The notes: generated by a model from the letters alone, not told the origin. DNA of 64,000 nucleotides from Peptoniphilaceae bacterium AMB_02 (GCA_036321625.1 CP143259.1:2034001-2098000); one strand, 5' to 3'. Shown: positions 26,262 to 35,861, counted from the first letter of the stretch. A program made the numbers and translations.

Positions 26262-27502
26262 TATTCCTCCCATTTCTTCATAATAATAGATATATTATGA
26301 CCGCCAAATCCCAGTGAATTGCTTACAGCATATTTAATACTCATATCAACTGCACTGTTAACAACTATATCCAGGTCGCATTCTGGATCGTCTTTTTGAT
26401 GATTAACCGTTGGTGGAATGAAAGCATTTTGAAGTGCCAATACCGTTATCAATCCCTCTATGGCTCCTGCCGCTCCAAGTAGATGTCCTGTCATGGACTT
26501 GGTTGAAGATATTTTAATCTTCTCAGCATGGTCCTTAAAGGCCAGCTTTATTGCTCTAGTTTCACAGATATCATTAAGTGGTGTTGAGGTCCCGTGTGCA
26601 TTTATATAATCTATACTGTCATATGTGATGCCCGCATCCTCGATGGCATTTGTCATGGCTTTTGCGGCCCATGTGCCTTCTTCATTCGGTGCAGTGATAT
26701 GGCTTGCATCACTCGTATATCCTACTCCTACGACTTCAGCATATATCTTGGCTCCTCTTTTTAAAGCATGATCGAGTTCTTCAAGTACCATAACTGCCGA
26801 TCCTTCTCCCATGACAAATCCGTTTCTATCCAGGTCGAATGGTATGGAAGCCCTGTTCTTATCAGTTGAATTTGATAGTGCCTTCATCGCAGTAAATCCA
26901 CCTACTCCAAGAGCTGTTATACTGGCTTCTGTTCCTCCCGCAAAAGAAATATCTGCATATCCGTCTCTAATACTTCTGAATGCATCGCCTAGAGCATTGG
27001 TTCCGCCTGCACAGGCAGTTACCGGGCAGAAAGATGCACCATTTATTCCAAGAGCTATGGATAACTGTGCACTGCTCATATTGGAGATTGCCATCGGAGT
27101 AAAAAATGGAGAAATTCTATCGAATCCCCTATCCAATCCCCTGATCATTTCTTTTTCTATGGTCTCCAGTCCCCCAATTCCACTGGATAAGTGAACAGTG
27201 ACTCTATCATTGTTCTGGATATCTTCAGCACTCAGTCCGCTGTCAGCATAAGCTTTTTTACCGGCAACTATGGCAAAAGCAGTTACCCTGTCCATTCTCT
27301 TTAGTTCTTTTACACCTATATATTCTTTGAATGGAAAATCCCTTACCTCGCAGGCAAGTTTAACTTCTCTGCCAGTAGTGTCATAATGAGTGATTTCATC
27401 TACTGAGCAGTAACCCTTTTTAAGATTTTGTAATATCTCATCCAATTCCGAACCGATGGGACTAACAGCTCCCATTCCCGTTACTACTACTCTTCTTTTC
27501 AT
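26261..27502 (-). CDS. fabF: 3-oxoacyl-ACP synthase II FabF
   Basis: 413 residues. Thiolase-fold condensing enzyme with catalytic Cys in [15 protein letters not shown] (about 163), His in [11 protein letters not shown] (about 303) and His in [16 protein letters not shown] (about 340). It elongates acyl-ACP with malonyl-ACP. The start overlaps the fabG stop at 27502. The downstream fabZ ATG is at its stop. Confidence 0.96.
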   Translation of the reverse strand: MKRRVVVTGMGAVSPIGSELDEILQNLKKGYCSVDEITHYDTTGREVKLACEVRDFPFKEYIGVKELKRMDRVTAFAIVAGKKAYADSGLSAEDIQNNDRVTVHLSSGIGGLETIEKEMIRGLDRGFDRISPFFTPMAISNMSSAQLSIALGINGASFCPVTACAGGTNALGDAFRSIRDGYADISFAGGTEASITALGVGGFTAMKALSNSTDKNRASIPFDLDRNGFVMGEGSAVMVLEELDHALKRGAKIYAEVVGVGYTSDASHITAPNEEGTWAAKAMTNAIEDAGITYDSIDYINAHGTSTPLNDICETRAIKLAFKDHAEKIKISSTKSMTGHLLGAAGAIEGLITVLALQNAFIPPTVNHQKDDPECDLDIVVNSAVDMSIKYAVSNSLGFGGHNISIIMKKWEE

Positions 27503-28233
27503 TATATATTCATACCCCCATCAACGCTGATTATTTGACCGGTTATATAGCCCGATTCCTCTGAAGCCAAGAATAATGCCAGATTTGCGACATCTTCAAC
27601 TTCTCCAAGTTTGCCTAGCGGTATCTGCGTAAGCAGTGATTCAACTACATTTTCAGGAAGTACATCAGTCATATCGGTCTTAATAAATCCGGGAGCAATC
27701 GCATTTACAAGCACAGATCTGGAGGCAAGTTCTTTGGCTAATGATTTAGTCATTGCTATTACCCCGCCCTTTGCAGCAGCATAATTGATTTGACCTGCAT
27801 TACCTCTTAAGCCCACTATGGAAGAAATATTTATTATCCTTCCGATTCTTTGTTTCATCATTATTCGGGCGCTTGCCTTCATGACGTTGAAAACTCCCTT
27901 AAGGTTTACTTCTATAACTTTATCGAAGTCTTCTTCGCTCATTTTTATTATCAATCCATCTCTTGTAATACCGGCATTGTTTACAACCACATCTATTGAG
28001 CCGTATTTTTCCATTGCAGTGTCCATTAGAGATTTTACATATTCCGATGAAGATACATCACCAGAAGACAGTACATAGTCACAGTTACGGTCACTAAATA
28101 CACTTTCGGATTCCGCATCCCATTTCATATCATTTAAAACCAATGCAAAACCGGCATCAGCCAGTTTCAGTGCTATGCTTCTACCAATGCCTTTAGCTGC
28201 ACCGGTGATTATAGCAGTTTTCATTTCTTTCAT
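27502..28233 (-). CDS. fabG: 3-oxoacyl-ACP reductase FabG
   Basis: 243 residues, short-chain dehydrogenase. Nucleotide-binding TGAAKGIGRSIALKLADAG at the N-terminus, NNAGITRDGLI, catalytic Ser in INISSIVGLRGNAGQ and the Y-x3-K pair in NYAAAKGG. It uses NADPH to reduce 3-oxoacyl-ACP. Start codon overlaps the fabD stop by four bases. Confidence 0.96.
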   Translation of the reverse strand: MKEMKTAIITGAAKGIGRSIALKLADAGFALVLNDMKWDAESESVFSDRNCDYVLSSGDVSSSEYVKSLMDTAMEKYGSIDVVVNNAGITRDGLIIKMSEEDFDKVIEVNLKGVFNVMKASARIMMKQRIGRIINISSIVGLRGNAGQINYAAAKGGVIAMTKSLAKELASRSVLVNAIAPGFIKTDMTDVLPENVVESLLTQIPLGKLGEVEDVANLALFLASEESGYITGQIISVDGGMNI

Positions 28234-29156
28234 ATAATAAACTCCTTATCTAGTCTTTCAATTGATTCCATAGTATTTAGAGCTATGACTTTAATACTTC
28301 TATCTATACGCTTAATAAATCCTTTAAAAATATCATTGTATCCTATCTCAAAGAAAGTATTTACTCCCATATCCATCATTTTCCTAAGTGATTTTTCAAA
28401 ATAGGTGGTATGATTAGCTTGTTCGGAAAGTAGCTTTACAAATGATTCATTATTTCTAAAGCCTCCCGTTCTATTAAATACTATCGGAGTTTTCTCTTCT
28501 TTAAATTCGTATTCAGACAATTTCCGAACTAATTTTTCTGCAGCATCGTCCATTATCGAGGTATGAAAAGCTCCCTCGACTTCAAGAGGTACTATTCTAA
28601 GCTTTCCTACACCTGAAAAATAGTCCATAACTTCGTTGATATTCTCCTTTTTTATCCCTACGACAACTTGTTTTGGACAGTTTAGATTGGCGATTTCAAT
28701 GAAGATTTCTCTATTTCTTAGCTCTAATATATGCTCCGAAATCTCACCTTCATCCAGTCCAAGCAGTGCAATCAGTGTAGATGGCTGAGCACTACAACAG
28801 TCTGACATATATTTAGCTCTGTTTTCTATGATTTCCATAACTTCAGGAGGGCTCAATACACCGGCTGCAGTCAGCCCTGAAAATTCACCGAGGCTAAGTC
28901 CTGCAATATAGTCGTACTTTACTCCCATTTCTTTAAGGAGTTCTAATACTGCAATATGAAAAGCTACCAATACCGGTTGAGTGTAAATTGTCTGTTTAAG
29001 TGTATTTTCATCGGCTCCAAAAGATATATCTCTTATATCAAAATCGAGTTTTAGTGAATCGTAAAATTTCCTTACACTCTCACTGCCTTTATATAAGTCG
29101 TATCCCATATTGGGTCTTTGACTGCCCTGTCCTGAAAAAAGTATTCCCAGTTTCAT
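28230..29156 (-). CDS. fabD: Malonyl-CoA:ACP transacylase FabD
   Basis: 308 residues. N-terminal FSGQGSQRPNMG, catalytic Ser in AGLSLGEFSGL (about 90), Arg in IIENRAKYMSD and His in VEGAFHTSIMDD (about 200). It loads malonyl groups onto ACP. Overlaps the FabX-like gene by four bases. Confidence 0.95.
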   Translation of the reverse strand: MKLGILFSGQGSQRPNMGYDLYKGSESVRKFYDSLKLDFDIRDISFGADENTLKQTIYTQPVLVAFHIAVLELLKEMGVKYDYIAGLSLGEFSGLTAAGVLSPPEVMEIIENRAKYMSDCCSAQPSTLIALLGLDEGEISEHILELRNREIFIEIANLNCPKQVVVGIKKENINEVMDYFSGVGKLRIVPLEVEGAFHTSIMDDAAEKLVRKLSEYEFKEEKTPIVFNRTGGFRNNESFVKLLSEQANHTTYFEKSLRKMMDMGVNTFFEIGYNDIFKGFIKRIDRSIKVIALNTMESIERLDKEFII

Positions 29157-30205
29157 AGATTTCCTCCCATTACATTTTCCAAAACTTCTTTAACTGAAAT
29201 TATTGATTTTATCTCGTCGACCCTGCTACCGCAAAAAACCAGTCCGTTTCCGACATCTCCGTTTGCAGTTTGAATTAATTTTTCACTTATGCAAAAATCA
29301 GTAGTCTTCGGATTACATGGTTTGAGGCAATTTATACACCTGGAAGGTGCAATTCTTCCGTCCTCTAGATCCTTTATGAGCTTATTATTTATAGCTCTTC
29401 CGTATATGCCGACAGGTGATTTAATTATTACCAGATCCTCGGAGGATGAGTCCACTATCAACTGCTTCATATTTTCATGAGCATCGGCTTCGGTAGTAGT
29501 TAAAAATCTGGTACCGATCTGTAGACCGGTAGCACCGAGTGAGCGATATAGATTTAAATCCTCATTATCCATTACAGATCCTGCAACAAATAGTGGTATC
29601 TTAACTCCATGACTGACTTCGTATTCCTTTAGATATTCCACAACTTCAACAGTTAAGTCTTCTAAATTGTGAACCGGATCGTCGAGCTCTTGAAGTGAAA
29701 ATCCAAGATGACCACCTGCTCCTCTTCCTTCCAAGATGACAAAGTCCGGAAGAGTTTCAAATCTTCTAAGCCAGGTTCTGCATATGAGATCCAAAGCTCT
29801 TTTACCGGATACTATTGGCGCAAGCAGTTTTCCATTGATGTTTTTTTCAGGCAATTTAAGCGGTAGACCAGCACCTACTATCACCGCATCTGCTTCACTG
29901 TCCATAATTTCTTCTATCAATGCATCGTAATCTGTAGCTACAGACATCATATTTACGGCAATTAGTCCCTTACCTTTTGAGATCTCTTTGGCTTTTGCAA
30001 GTTCTTTTCTATATGCTCTGATATTTGCTTCAAGTGGCTTCTTCCAAAAGTCTTCTTCTTTAAAACCTATATCCACCATTGATATCGTGCCCATTGCTCC
30101 GAATGAAGCTACAGTACCTGCCAGTCTACCAAGAGATACTCCTACTCCCATTCCGCCCTGGATTATTGGTAGTTCAAGTGTCCTGTCCTTAATTTTAATA
30201 TCCAT
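29153..30205 (-). CDS. FabX-like flavoprotein of the nitronate monooxygenase/FabK superfamily with a four-cysteine motif
   Basis: About 350 residues from ATG 30205 (AAGGAAAAG upstream; a TTG at 30226 is possible). TIM-barrel FMN enzyme: IIQGGMGVGVSLGRLAG, a GGHLG motif whose His (about 166) matches the catalytic His of the superfamily, and FVAGSVMD / QIGTRFL for FMN phosphate. Unlike the FabK encoded just upstream, it has an extra region with Cys at about 290, 293, 297 and 305 (C-x2-C-x3-C-x7-C), suggestive of a 4Fe-4S cluster. This is the layout of Helicobacter FabX, which makes the unsaturated-chain branch by dehydrogenation and isomerisation of acyl-ACP. It sits between fabK and fabD, and no FabA/FabM/FabN is seen. 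A second enoyl reductase, or a general nitronate-monooxygenase-like oxidase, is the alternative. Confidence 0.75.
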   Translation of the reverse strand: MDIKIKDRTLELPIIQGGMGVGVSLGRLAGTVASFGAMGTISMVDIGFKEEDFWKKPLEANIRAYRKELAKAKEISKGKGLIAVNMMSVATDYDALIEEIMDSEADAVIVGAGLPLKLPEKNINGKLLAPIVSGKRALDLICRTWLRRFETLPDFVILEGRGAGGHLGFSLQELDDPVHNLEDLTVEVVEYLKEYEVSHGVKIPLFVAGSVMDNEDLNLYRSLGATGLQIGTRFLTTTEADAHENMKQLIVDSSSEDLVIIKSPVGIYGRAINNKLIKDLEDGRIAPSRCINCLKPCNPKTTDFCISEKLIQTANGDVGNGLVFCGSRVDEIKSIISVKEVLENVMGGNL

Positions 30206-31127
30206 TTGTAAACTTTTCCTTTTCAATTAGATAATCATCATAGAGATCTTTCATAAGTTCGGCAACTGTTTTTTCTCTATCGAGCTGTGCTACAGTAAGT
30301 CCCGCCATCAGTGAACCTGTCGATACATCCCCTTCGCGTACTGCTCTACGCAGTGCTCCAAGTGTAAACTTCTCCAGCTGAAACTTATCCCAGCCCAGGC
30401 ATTCTTTTTCAGTATATTCCCTACTCATTTCATTTCTTAAAAGTCTTATAGGTATTCCAATATTCATTCCTATAATTGTAACATTTGTATCAGTAGCTTT
30501 AATGACTTTATCCTTATAAGCTTGGTGTATCGGACATTCTTTAGTTGCTAGAAAAGCAGTGCCTATCTGGAAGCCAATAGCCCCCATTATTTCACAAGCC
30601 AGCATTTGAATCCCCGATGCAATCCCTCCTGCTGCAATTACGGGTATTTTTAATCTCTTTACAGTTTGAGGTAGAAGAGTCAAGGTCGTCATATGCCCAA
30701 TATGACCTCCGGCTTCCATCCCTTCAGCTATAACGGCATCAACACCCAGCCTTTCCATCCTGACTCCAAGGGTGGGATTTGGAATTACCGGTATTACAAT
30801 CATTCCGGATGCTTTCCAGTCCTTAATATATTTAGCAGGATTTCCCGCTCCCGTCGTCACTATCGGGATATTCTTCTTTATCATAAGTTCTGCCATCTCA
30901 TCCACATCGGGATGCAGTAGCATTAGATTGACTCCGAAGGGTTTATCTGTAAGTGATTTTGCTTTGTCTATATTTTCTTCAAGTTCAGCAACAGACATTC
31001 CACCTGAACCTATTAGACCCAAACCTCCAGCTTCAGATACCGCTGCAGCAAATTCTCCCGTTGCAATATTGGCCATTCCGCCTTGTATAAAGGGGTATTT
31101 AATCCCCAGCATTTCTTGTAATTTCAT
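30195..31127 (-). CDS. fabK: Enoyl-ACP reductase FabK (FMN-dependent)
   Basis: 310 residues. Begins LLGIKYPFIQGGM-like (MLGIKYPFIQGGMANIATGE), followed by GGLGLIGSGG, TGAGNPAKYI, AEGMEAGGHIGHMTT (catalytic His) and AAGGIASG with IGTAFLATKECP, all as in pneumococcal FabK. It performs the last reduction of each elongation cycle, so the organism uses FabK instead of FabI. Eight bases separate it from fabH. Confidence 0.94.
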   Translation of the reverse strand: MKLQEMLGIKYPFIQGGMANIATGEFAAAVSEAGGLGLIGSGGMSVAELEENIDKAKSLTDKPFGVNLMLLHPDVDEMAELMIKKNIPIVTTGAGNPAKYIKDWKASGMIVIPVIPNPTLGVRMERLGVDAVIAEGMEAGGHIGHMTTLTLLPQTVKRLKIPVIAAGGIASGIQMLACEIMGAIGFQIGTAFLATKECPIHQAYKDKVIKATDTNVTIIGMNIGIPIRLLRNEMSREYTEKECLGWDKFQLEKFTLGALRRAVREGDVSTGSLMAGLTVAQLDREKTVAELMKDLYDDYLIEKEKFTNGY

Positions 31128-31134
31128 TTTCCAC

Positions 31135-32064
31135 CTACCATGTTATCAAGGTTGAACAGTAACTAAGTCCTGCTCCAAAACCAACGAAAAGTATTTTATC
31201 ACCTTGCTTTAAAATACCTTCTCTATTCATCTCATCAAGTGCTATCGGTATGGTCGCAGCACTGGTATTTGCATACTTCGAAAGATTCATGTAGAATCTG
31301 TCTATATCGAGTTTTAACACCTTGGACACATGCTCTATAATCCTCTTATTCGCTTGATGCAGAACTATATGATCAATATCATCTATATCTATCTTATAAT
31401 TTTCAAGTAAACGGTTTATAGTCAATGGAACCGATCTGACAGCAAATCTGAATACTTCCTTACCGTTCATCGTCACATAGTCAGGATGATTGCCGGTATT
31501 TTTAGCATGCATCATCAAACTTTCGTAACCTTCGACAACCCCAAAGTCAAAATACTGATCATCATCCGTTTTCTCGACAACTACAGCACCTGCTCCATCT
31601 CCAAATAATACGGCAGTAGATCTGTCTTCCATATTTAAATGCTTGGATATTACTTCTGAACTTATTACAAGTCCCAGTTCTCCATGCTTTAAAATACCTT
31701 CTGCAACTCTTAAAGCACCGCAAAAACCTGAACAGGCCATATTTATATCGAGTGAAAAAACCTCTTCAGCTAAACCCAATCTATTATGGATTAAGGAAGA
31801 CATATTGGGCATAACTATATCCGGAGTAAAGCTGGCCGTTATTATGGCTTTGATATTGCCGGTATCGACTATATCCTTTAAGGCTTCAGCAGCAGCATGA
31901 TATGCTAAATCCGAAGTATCCTCATTTTCCACATACCTTCTTTCGGCGATGCCGGTTCTCTTTTGAATCCACTCGTCGCTCGTATCCATAATTTTTTCTA
32001 AATCTGTATTTTTAACTATTTTCTGCGGAAGGTAACTCCCGGTAGAAATAATCTTTAAACCCAT
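31135..32064 (-). CDS. fabH: 3-oxoacyl-ACP synthase III FabH
   Basis: 309 residues. Catalytic Cys in NMACSGFCGALR (about 110), His in VLHQANKRIIEH (about 238) and Asn in KYANTSAATIPIAL (about 268). It starts new chains by condensing acyl-CoA with malonyl-ACP. The gene follows accA with only two bases between stop and start. Confidence 0.96.
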   Translation of the reverse strand: MGLKIISTGSYLPQKIVKNTDLEKIMDTSDEWIQKRTGIAERRYVENEDTSDLAYHAAAEALKDIVDTGNIKAIITASFTPDIVMPNMSSLIHNRLGLAEEVFSLDINMACSGFCGALRVAEGILKHGELGLVISSEVISKHLNMEDRSTAVLFGDGAGAVVVEKTDDDQYFDFGVVEGYESLMMHAKNTGNHPDYVTMNGKEVFRFAVRSVPLTINRLLENYKIDIDDIDHIVLHQANKRIIEHVSKVLKLDIDRFYMNLSKYANTSAATIPIALDEMNREGILKQGDKILFVGFGAGLSYCSTLITW

Positions 32065-32066
32065 TA

Positions 32067-32855
32067 TTACCTCCCTATATTTCTAAATCTGTTTATTCTT
32101 TTATCTACTAATTCACTTCCATCTTCACTGCATAATTCTCGGATTGAGGTGGATAGTAGTTCTTTAATTCTATCGAAAACCGGTGCATAATTTCCACTAT
32201 TGAAATCTTCATTTTCTTCAATTATTTCATCGATTATCCCAAATTCTTTTAAATCAAACGAGGTTAACTTCATTAAATCACTCGCTCTTTCTACTTGAGA
32301 TTTATCTTTCCATAGTATCGAAGAAAAACCTTCGGGTGATAATATTGAATAAACTGCGTTTTCAAGCATATAGATGCGATCGCCCATCGAAATGGCAAGT
32401 GCGCCGCCCGAACCTCCTTCACCTGTAACTATACAGATGGTGGGTACTTTTACCGCTTGCATCTCCATAATTAGCCTTGCGATGGCCTCTCCTTGCCCTC
32501 GTTCTTCAGCACCAATCCCGGGATAAGCTCCGGGAGTATCGACAAAGGTGATTATGGGACGATTAAACTTCTCAGCCTGTTTCATAAGTCTCATAGCTTT
32601 TCTATACCCTTCAGGATTAGTCATTCCGAAGTTGGCTTTTATACTGTCTTCAAAAGTGTGGGCTTTCCCACCGGCAATAAAAGTAATTGGCATATCCTCA
32701 AACTTTGCGATTCCTCCATATATGGATGCATCATCTGCAAATTGTCGGTCACCACTTAAGATTATTATGTCCTCAAATAAGTAGTTAACAAAGTCCATTG
32801 GCTTTGCTCTACCAACATCTCTGGCTTTTTGTACTCTTTCCCAAGGCGTTATCAT
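32067..32855 (-). CDS. accA: Acetyl-CoA carboxylase carboxyltransferase subunit alpha
   Basis: About 262 residues from ATG 32855 (ATGA overlap with the accD stop; a GTG nine bases upstream is possible). Crotonase-like fold with TPGAYPGIGAEERGQGEAIAR, VTGEGGSGGALAI and the SPEGFSSILWKD segment. Together with AccD it carboxylates acetyl-CoA using carboxybiotin on AccB. It is shorter at the N-terminus than the E. coli subunit, as is usual in related Bacillota. Confidence 0.94.
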   Translation of the reverse strand: MITPWERVQKARDVGRAKPMDFVNYLFEDIIILSGDRQFADDASIYGGIAKFEDMPITFIAGGKAHTFEDSIKANFGMTNPEGYRKAMRLMKQAEKFNRPIITFVDTPGAYPGIGAEERGQGEAIARLIMEMQAVKVPTICIVTGEGGSGGALAISMGDRIYMLENAVYSILSPEGFSSILWKDKSQVERASDLMKLTSFDLKEFGIIDEIIEENEDFNSGNYAPVFDRIKELLSTSIRELCSEDGSELVDKRINRFRNIGR

Positions 32856-33727
32856 ATACCACACCCCACTTTTTGTTGATGCATCTCCATTAATTTTTCA
32901 ATAGTCTTTCGAAGATCTCTCCTGCTTACTACCATATCTATAAAACCCGATTCACAAACGAATTCGGAAGTTTGAAATCCAACCGGCAACTCTTCACCTA
33001 TGGTCTCTTTTATAACTCTTGGTCCCGCAAATCCTATAAGCGCACCCGGTTCTGCAATATTGATATCACCCATTAATGCAAAACTGGCACTTACTCCTCC
33101 TGTCGTCGGATGTGTGAGTAGTGAAAGGTAAAAAAGTTTTTTATCGTAAAATCTCTTAATTGCTCCCATGGTCTTTGCCATTTGCATAAGAGAAAAGATC
33201 CCCTCTTGCATCCTTGCTCCGCCACTAGCAGAAATCCCAAGTATGGGCAGTTTATTTTCAGTAGCGTATTCAAATGCTTTGGTTACCTGTTCGCCTACAT
33301 AAGAGCCCATTGAACCCATAAGAAATACAGGGTCCAGTGCGAAGAAACAAACTTTATCGTCTCCGATCATGCCCACACCCCATTTTACTGCTTCATCTGT
33401 CCCGGTAGACTCTTTGAGTTGTTCAAGTTTCTCTAAGTAACCGGGATAGTCTATTCTATTTTTATATTCGACCTTATCCTGTTTTAATTCATAGTCGTCA
33501 AACAAATAATCAAGCCGCTTTTTAAGAGGCATTCTCAAATGGAAACCGCATTTTGGACAAAGGTGCAGATTATCTTCCACCATTCCTGCAATTAAAATAT
33601 CCTTGCATGATGAACACTTAATAAAGTAATCACTCGGAAGCTCTTTCCTGTTTTCCCATTTAAGTTTATCTCTATTCTTTTTTATTATTTCTATAAGTTT
33701 TTTTCTATCGTGAAATCTATCTCTCAT
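32852..33727 (-). CDS. accD: Acetyl-CoA carboxylase carboxyltransferase subunit beta
   Basis: 291 residues. N-terminal zinc ribbon with Cys pairs at CSSCKD (about 38-41) and CPKCGFH (about 57-60), followed by the crotonase-fold SASGGARMQEGIFSLMQMAK and THPTTGGVSASFA. It forms the carboxyltransferase with AccA. Overlaps accC by 11 bases. Confidence 0.95.
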   Translation of the reverse strand: MRDRFHDRKKLIEIIKKNRDKLKWENRKELPSDYFIKCSSCKDILIAGMVEDNLHLCPKCGFHLRMPLKKRLDYLFDDYELKQDKVEYKNRIDYPGYLEKLEQLKESTGTDEAVKWGVGMIGDDKVCFFALDPVFLMGSMGSYVGEQVTKAFEYATENKLPILGISASGGARMQEGIFSLMQMAKTMGAIKRFYDKKLFYLSLLTHPTTGGVSASFALMGDINIAEPGALIGFAGPRVIKETIGEELPVGFQTSEFVCESGFIDMVVSRRDLRKTIEKLMEMHQQKVGCGI

Positions 33728-35103
33728 CAGTTTCCTCTATTTGGTTTATCCATTCTATAATTTCATCATGATACTTAGGAATGAATCCCGTATCATAATC
33801 ACCTCGTATAAACTCGCCTACATGAAGAATACTGTATTGATATGCTAAATTCGTATTTATACCATAGATAATCGTCTCTTCTATAGCTCTTCTCATCTTT
33901 CTTATCGCTTCGAGCCTGGTTGCACCTTTTACGATAATCTTACCGAGCATTGAGTCATAATAAGGCGAAATTGTAACTCCATTAAATAAATAGGTGTCAA
34001 ATCTGGTATTGAATCCACCCGGCCCAAAGAAAAACTCTATGGTCCCGGTAGAAGGCATGAAATTTTGAACGGGATCTTCACTATTTACCCTTACTTCTAT
34101 AGCATATCCATCCAGTTTGATATCTTCCTGTCTAAATCCAAGTTTTAAACCTGCTGCAATTCTAAGCTGCTCTTTCACCAGGTCAACTCCTGCAATCATC
34201 TCGGTTACGGGATGTTCTACTTGCAGCCTCGTATTCATCTCAATAAAATAATAATTACCCTCTCTGTCTAAAATGAATTCCACAGTTCCGGCATTTTGAT
34301 AATTAGAAGCTATTGCTGCTTTGATTGCAGCTTCCACCCATTTCTGCTCTAAGTTCCTCGGTCATGCCCTTTGCCGGAGATTCTTCAATAAGTTTTTGAT
34401 TTCTCCTCTGTATGGAGCAATGTCTCTCCCCAAGATGAATGGTATTTCCAAAATTATCCCTTAAAATTTGAAATTCTATATGCTTAGGATCCATTACGAG
34501 TTTTTCTATATACACTCCATCCGAACCGAAAGATGCTGCTGCCTCTTGTTTGGCTGACAGATATCCTTCTTCCAATTCCTCTTCGCTGTAGATTCTCCTC
34601 ATACCTTTCCCACCGCCACCTCTTGACGCTTTTACAAGTATTGGATATCCTATCTCTCTAGCGATTTTTTTTGCTTCTTCAATCGTATCCACTTCTGAAT
34701 CAGAGCCCGGTACTACAGGTACTCCATTTGCAATCATCATCTCTCTGGCCTTAGCTTTATCTCCCATGTCCATAATGGTTTGAGCGGAAGGACCGATGAA
34801 TTTTATATCTAAATCTTCGAGCACCTTTACGAATTCAGGATTTTCAGATAAAAATCCGTAGCCGGGATGAAGAGCATCACAGCCCGTCTCTGCAGCTACG
34901 GTTACAATTGAAGGTATATTTAAATATGAGTCACTTGCTCTGGCAGGTCCTATACAATAAGAATAATCGGACAGTTTTACATGTAACTGGTCCTTATCCT
35001 CTGTGGAATGAACGGTTACAGTTTCTATCCCCAGCTCCTTGCAAGCTCTGATAACTCTTAAAGCTATCTCTCCCCGGTTTGCTATCAATACTTTCTTAAA
35101 CAT
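33717..35103 (-). pseudogene. accC: accC, acetyl-CoA carboxylase biotin carboxylase subunit, interrupted by a one-base frameshift
   Basis: Two frames together encode a full biotin carboxylase of about 461 residues. The first (35103 to about 34335) has FKKVLIANRGEIALRVIRA, the ATP-grasp glycine loop KASRGGGGKGMRRIY and ERHCSIQRRNQKLIEESPA. It then runs out of frame after EELRAEMG. The second (about 34337 to 33717) continues EAAIKAAIASNYQNAGTVEF, then FIEMNTRLQVEHPVTE and the C-terminal domain. Removing one C from 34334-34335 gives the expected MGEAAIKAA. AccC carboxylates the biotin on AccB and is essential, so this is probably a base-calling error like that in gatA. Overlaps accB by eight bases. 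Confidence 0.92.
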
Positions 35104-35533
35104 CTTCAGCCTCTATTTCTACAACTCTGTCTCCAAATTGAACCAATTCTCCATTTTTCGGAAATATATTTACAACTCTTCCGGAGACCGGAGATTTGAT
35201 TTCATTTATCATCTTCATTGCCTCGAGTATGAAAAGTACTTGACCTTTTTGTACATAATCTCCAATCTCTATGAAAGGATCACTTTCCGGTGAAGGTGCT
35301 CTATAAAAAGAAGCGACTAAAGGCGCTTCTACATAGAAATTTTCACTTTGTACACTTTCACTTTCTTCAGGCTTAAAATCATATACTATGTTTTCAACCG
35401 CTGAATCGCCAAGCTTTACAATCTTGGTCTTCTTTTTAAGACTCAATTCAAAGCCTTCATCTTTTAAATCGAGGACTGTGAGAGACGATTTGTCAAATTC
35501 CCTTAATAATTCAATAATATCCTCTTTTTTCAT
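35096..35533 (-). CDS. accB: Acetyl-CoA carboxylase biotin carboxyl carrier protein
   Basis: 145 residues. N-terminal helical region, a short Glu/Ser-rich linker (about 54-70) and a C-terminal biotinyl domain with the biotin-accepting Lys107 in ILEAMKMINEI. It is the substrate of the BirA encoded 10 kb downstream. Six bases after acpP. Confidence 0.95.
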   Translation of the reverse strand: MKKEDIIELLREFDKSSLTVLDLKDEGFELSLKKKTKIVKLGDSAVENIVYDFKPEESESVQSENFYVEAPLVASFYRAPSPESDPFIEIGDYVQKGQVLFILEAMKMINEIKSPVSGRVVNIFPKNGELVQFGDRVVEIEAEDV

Positions 35534-35539
35534 AATGGC

Positions 35540-35764
35540 CTACTTATTGTCGATATAATTTACAACGTCTTCTACTGTTACAAGACCTGCAAACTCTTCA
35601 TCTTCGATAGTAATTCCAAACTCGTCTTCAAGTGCCATTGAAAGTTCTACAGCATCCAGTGAATCTGCACCCAAATCCTCAATCAGCTTTGATTCCGGTT
35701 TAACCTCTTCTGCATTTACCCCTAAGTTCTCAACTATTATTTCTACAACTTTATCAAATGTCAT
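35540..35764 (-). CDS. acpP: Acyl carrier protein
   Basis: 74 residues, highly acidic, with phosphopantetheine site Ser35 in LGADSLDAVEL. It carries growing acyl chains through every reaction encoded downstream. It is the first gene of the fatty-acid operon, with an AAAGGAGAG ribosome site and a strong promoter just upstream. Confidence 0.96.
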   Translation of the reverse strand: MTFDKVVEIIVENLGVNAEEVKPESKLIEDLGADSLDAVELSMALEDEFGITIEDEEFAGLVTVEDVVNYIDNK

Positions 35765-35785
35765 TTTAATCTCTCCTTTAATTAT

Positions 35786-35830
35786 ACTTAAATATTTTAT
35801 ATAAATATTTTTATATAAATTATTTTAAGT
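35786..35830. promoter_or_regulatory. AT-rich inverted repeat in the acpP leader (operator candidate)
   Basis: ACTTAAA at the left and TTTAAGT at the right bracket AT-rich arms that are imperfect inverted copies (ATTTTATATAAA versus TTATATAAATTA). It starts directly after the -10 box and covers the expected transcription start. A regulator such as the MarR protein could bind here, but the arms do not match the 25780-25819 repeat closely. Confidence 0.45.
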
Positions 35831-35832
35831 AA

Positions 35833-35861
35833 ATTTTATACTTATTAATAATCTTTGTCAA
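35833..35861 (-). promoter_or_regulatory. Promoter of the acpP-acc-fab operon
   Basis: On the minus strand TTGACA (35861-35856), a 17-base spacer and TAAAAT (35838-35833). Near-consensus; about 70 bases before the acpP start. Confidence 0.75.

Noticed and set aside
30195-30226. TTG 30226 as start of the FabX-like gene
   Set aside because: ATG 30205 lies at proper distance from AAGGAAAAG; the longer form would add seven residues within fabK.
33091-33273. 60-codon minus-strand frame inside accD
   Set aside because: It lies in another phase of intact accD and has no ribosome site or resemblance.
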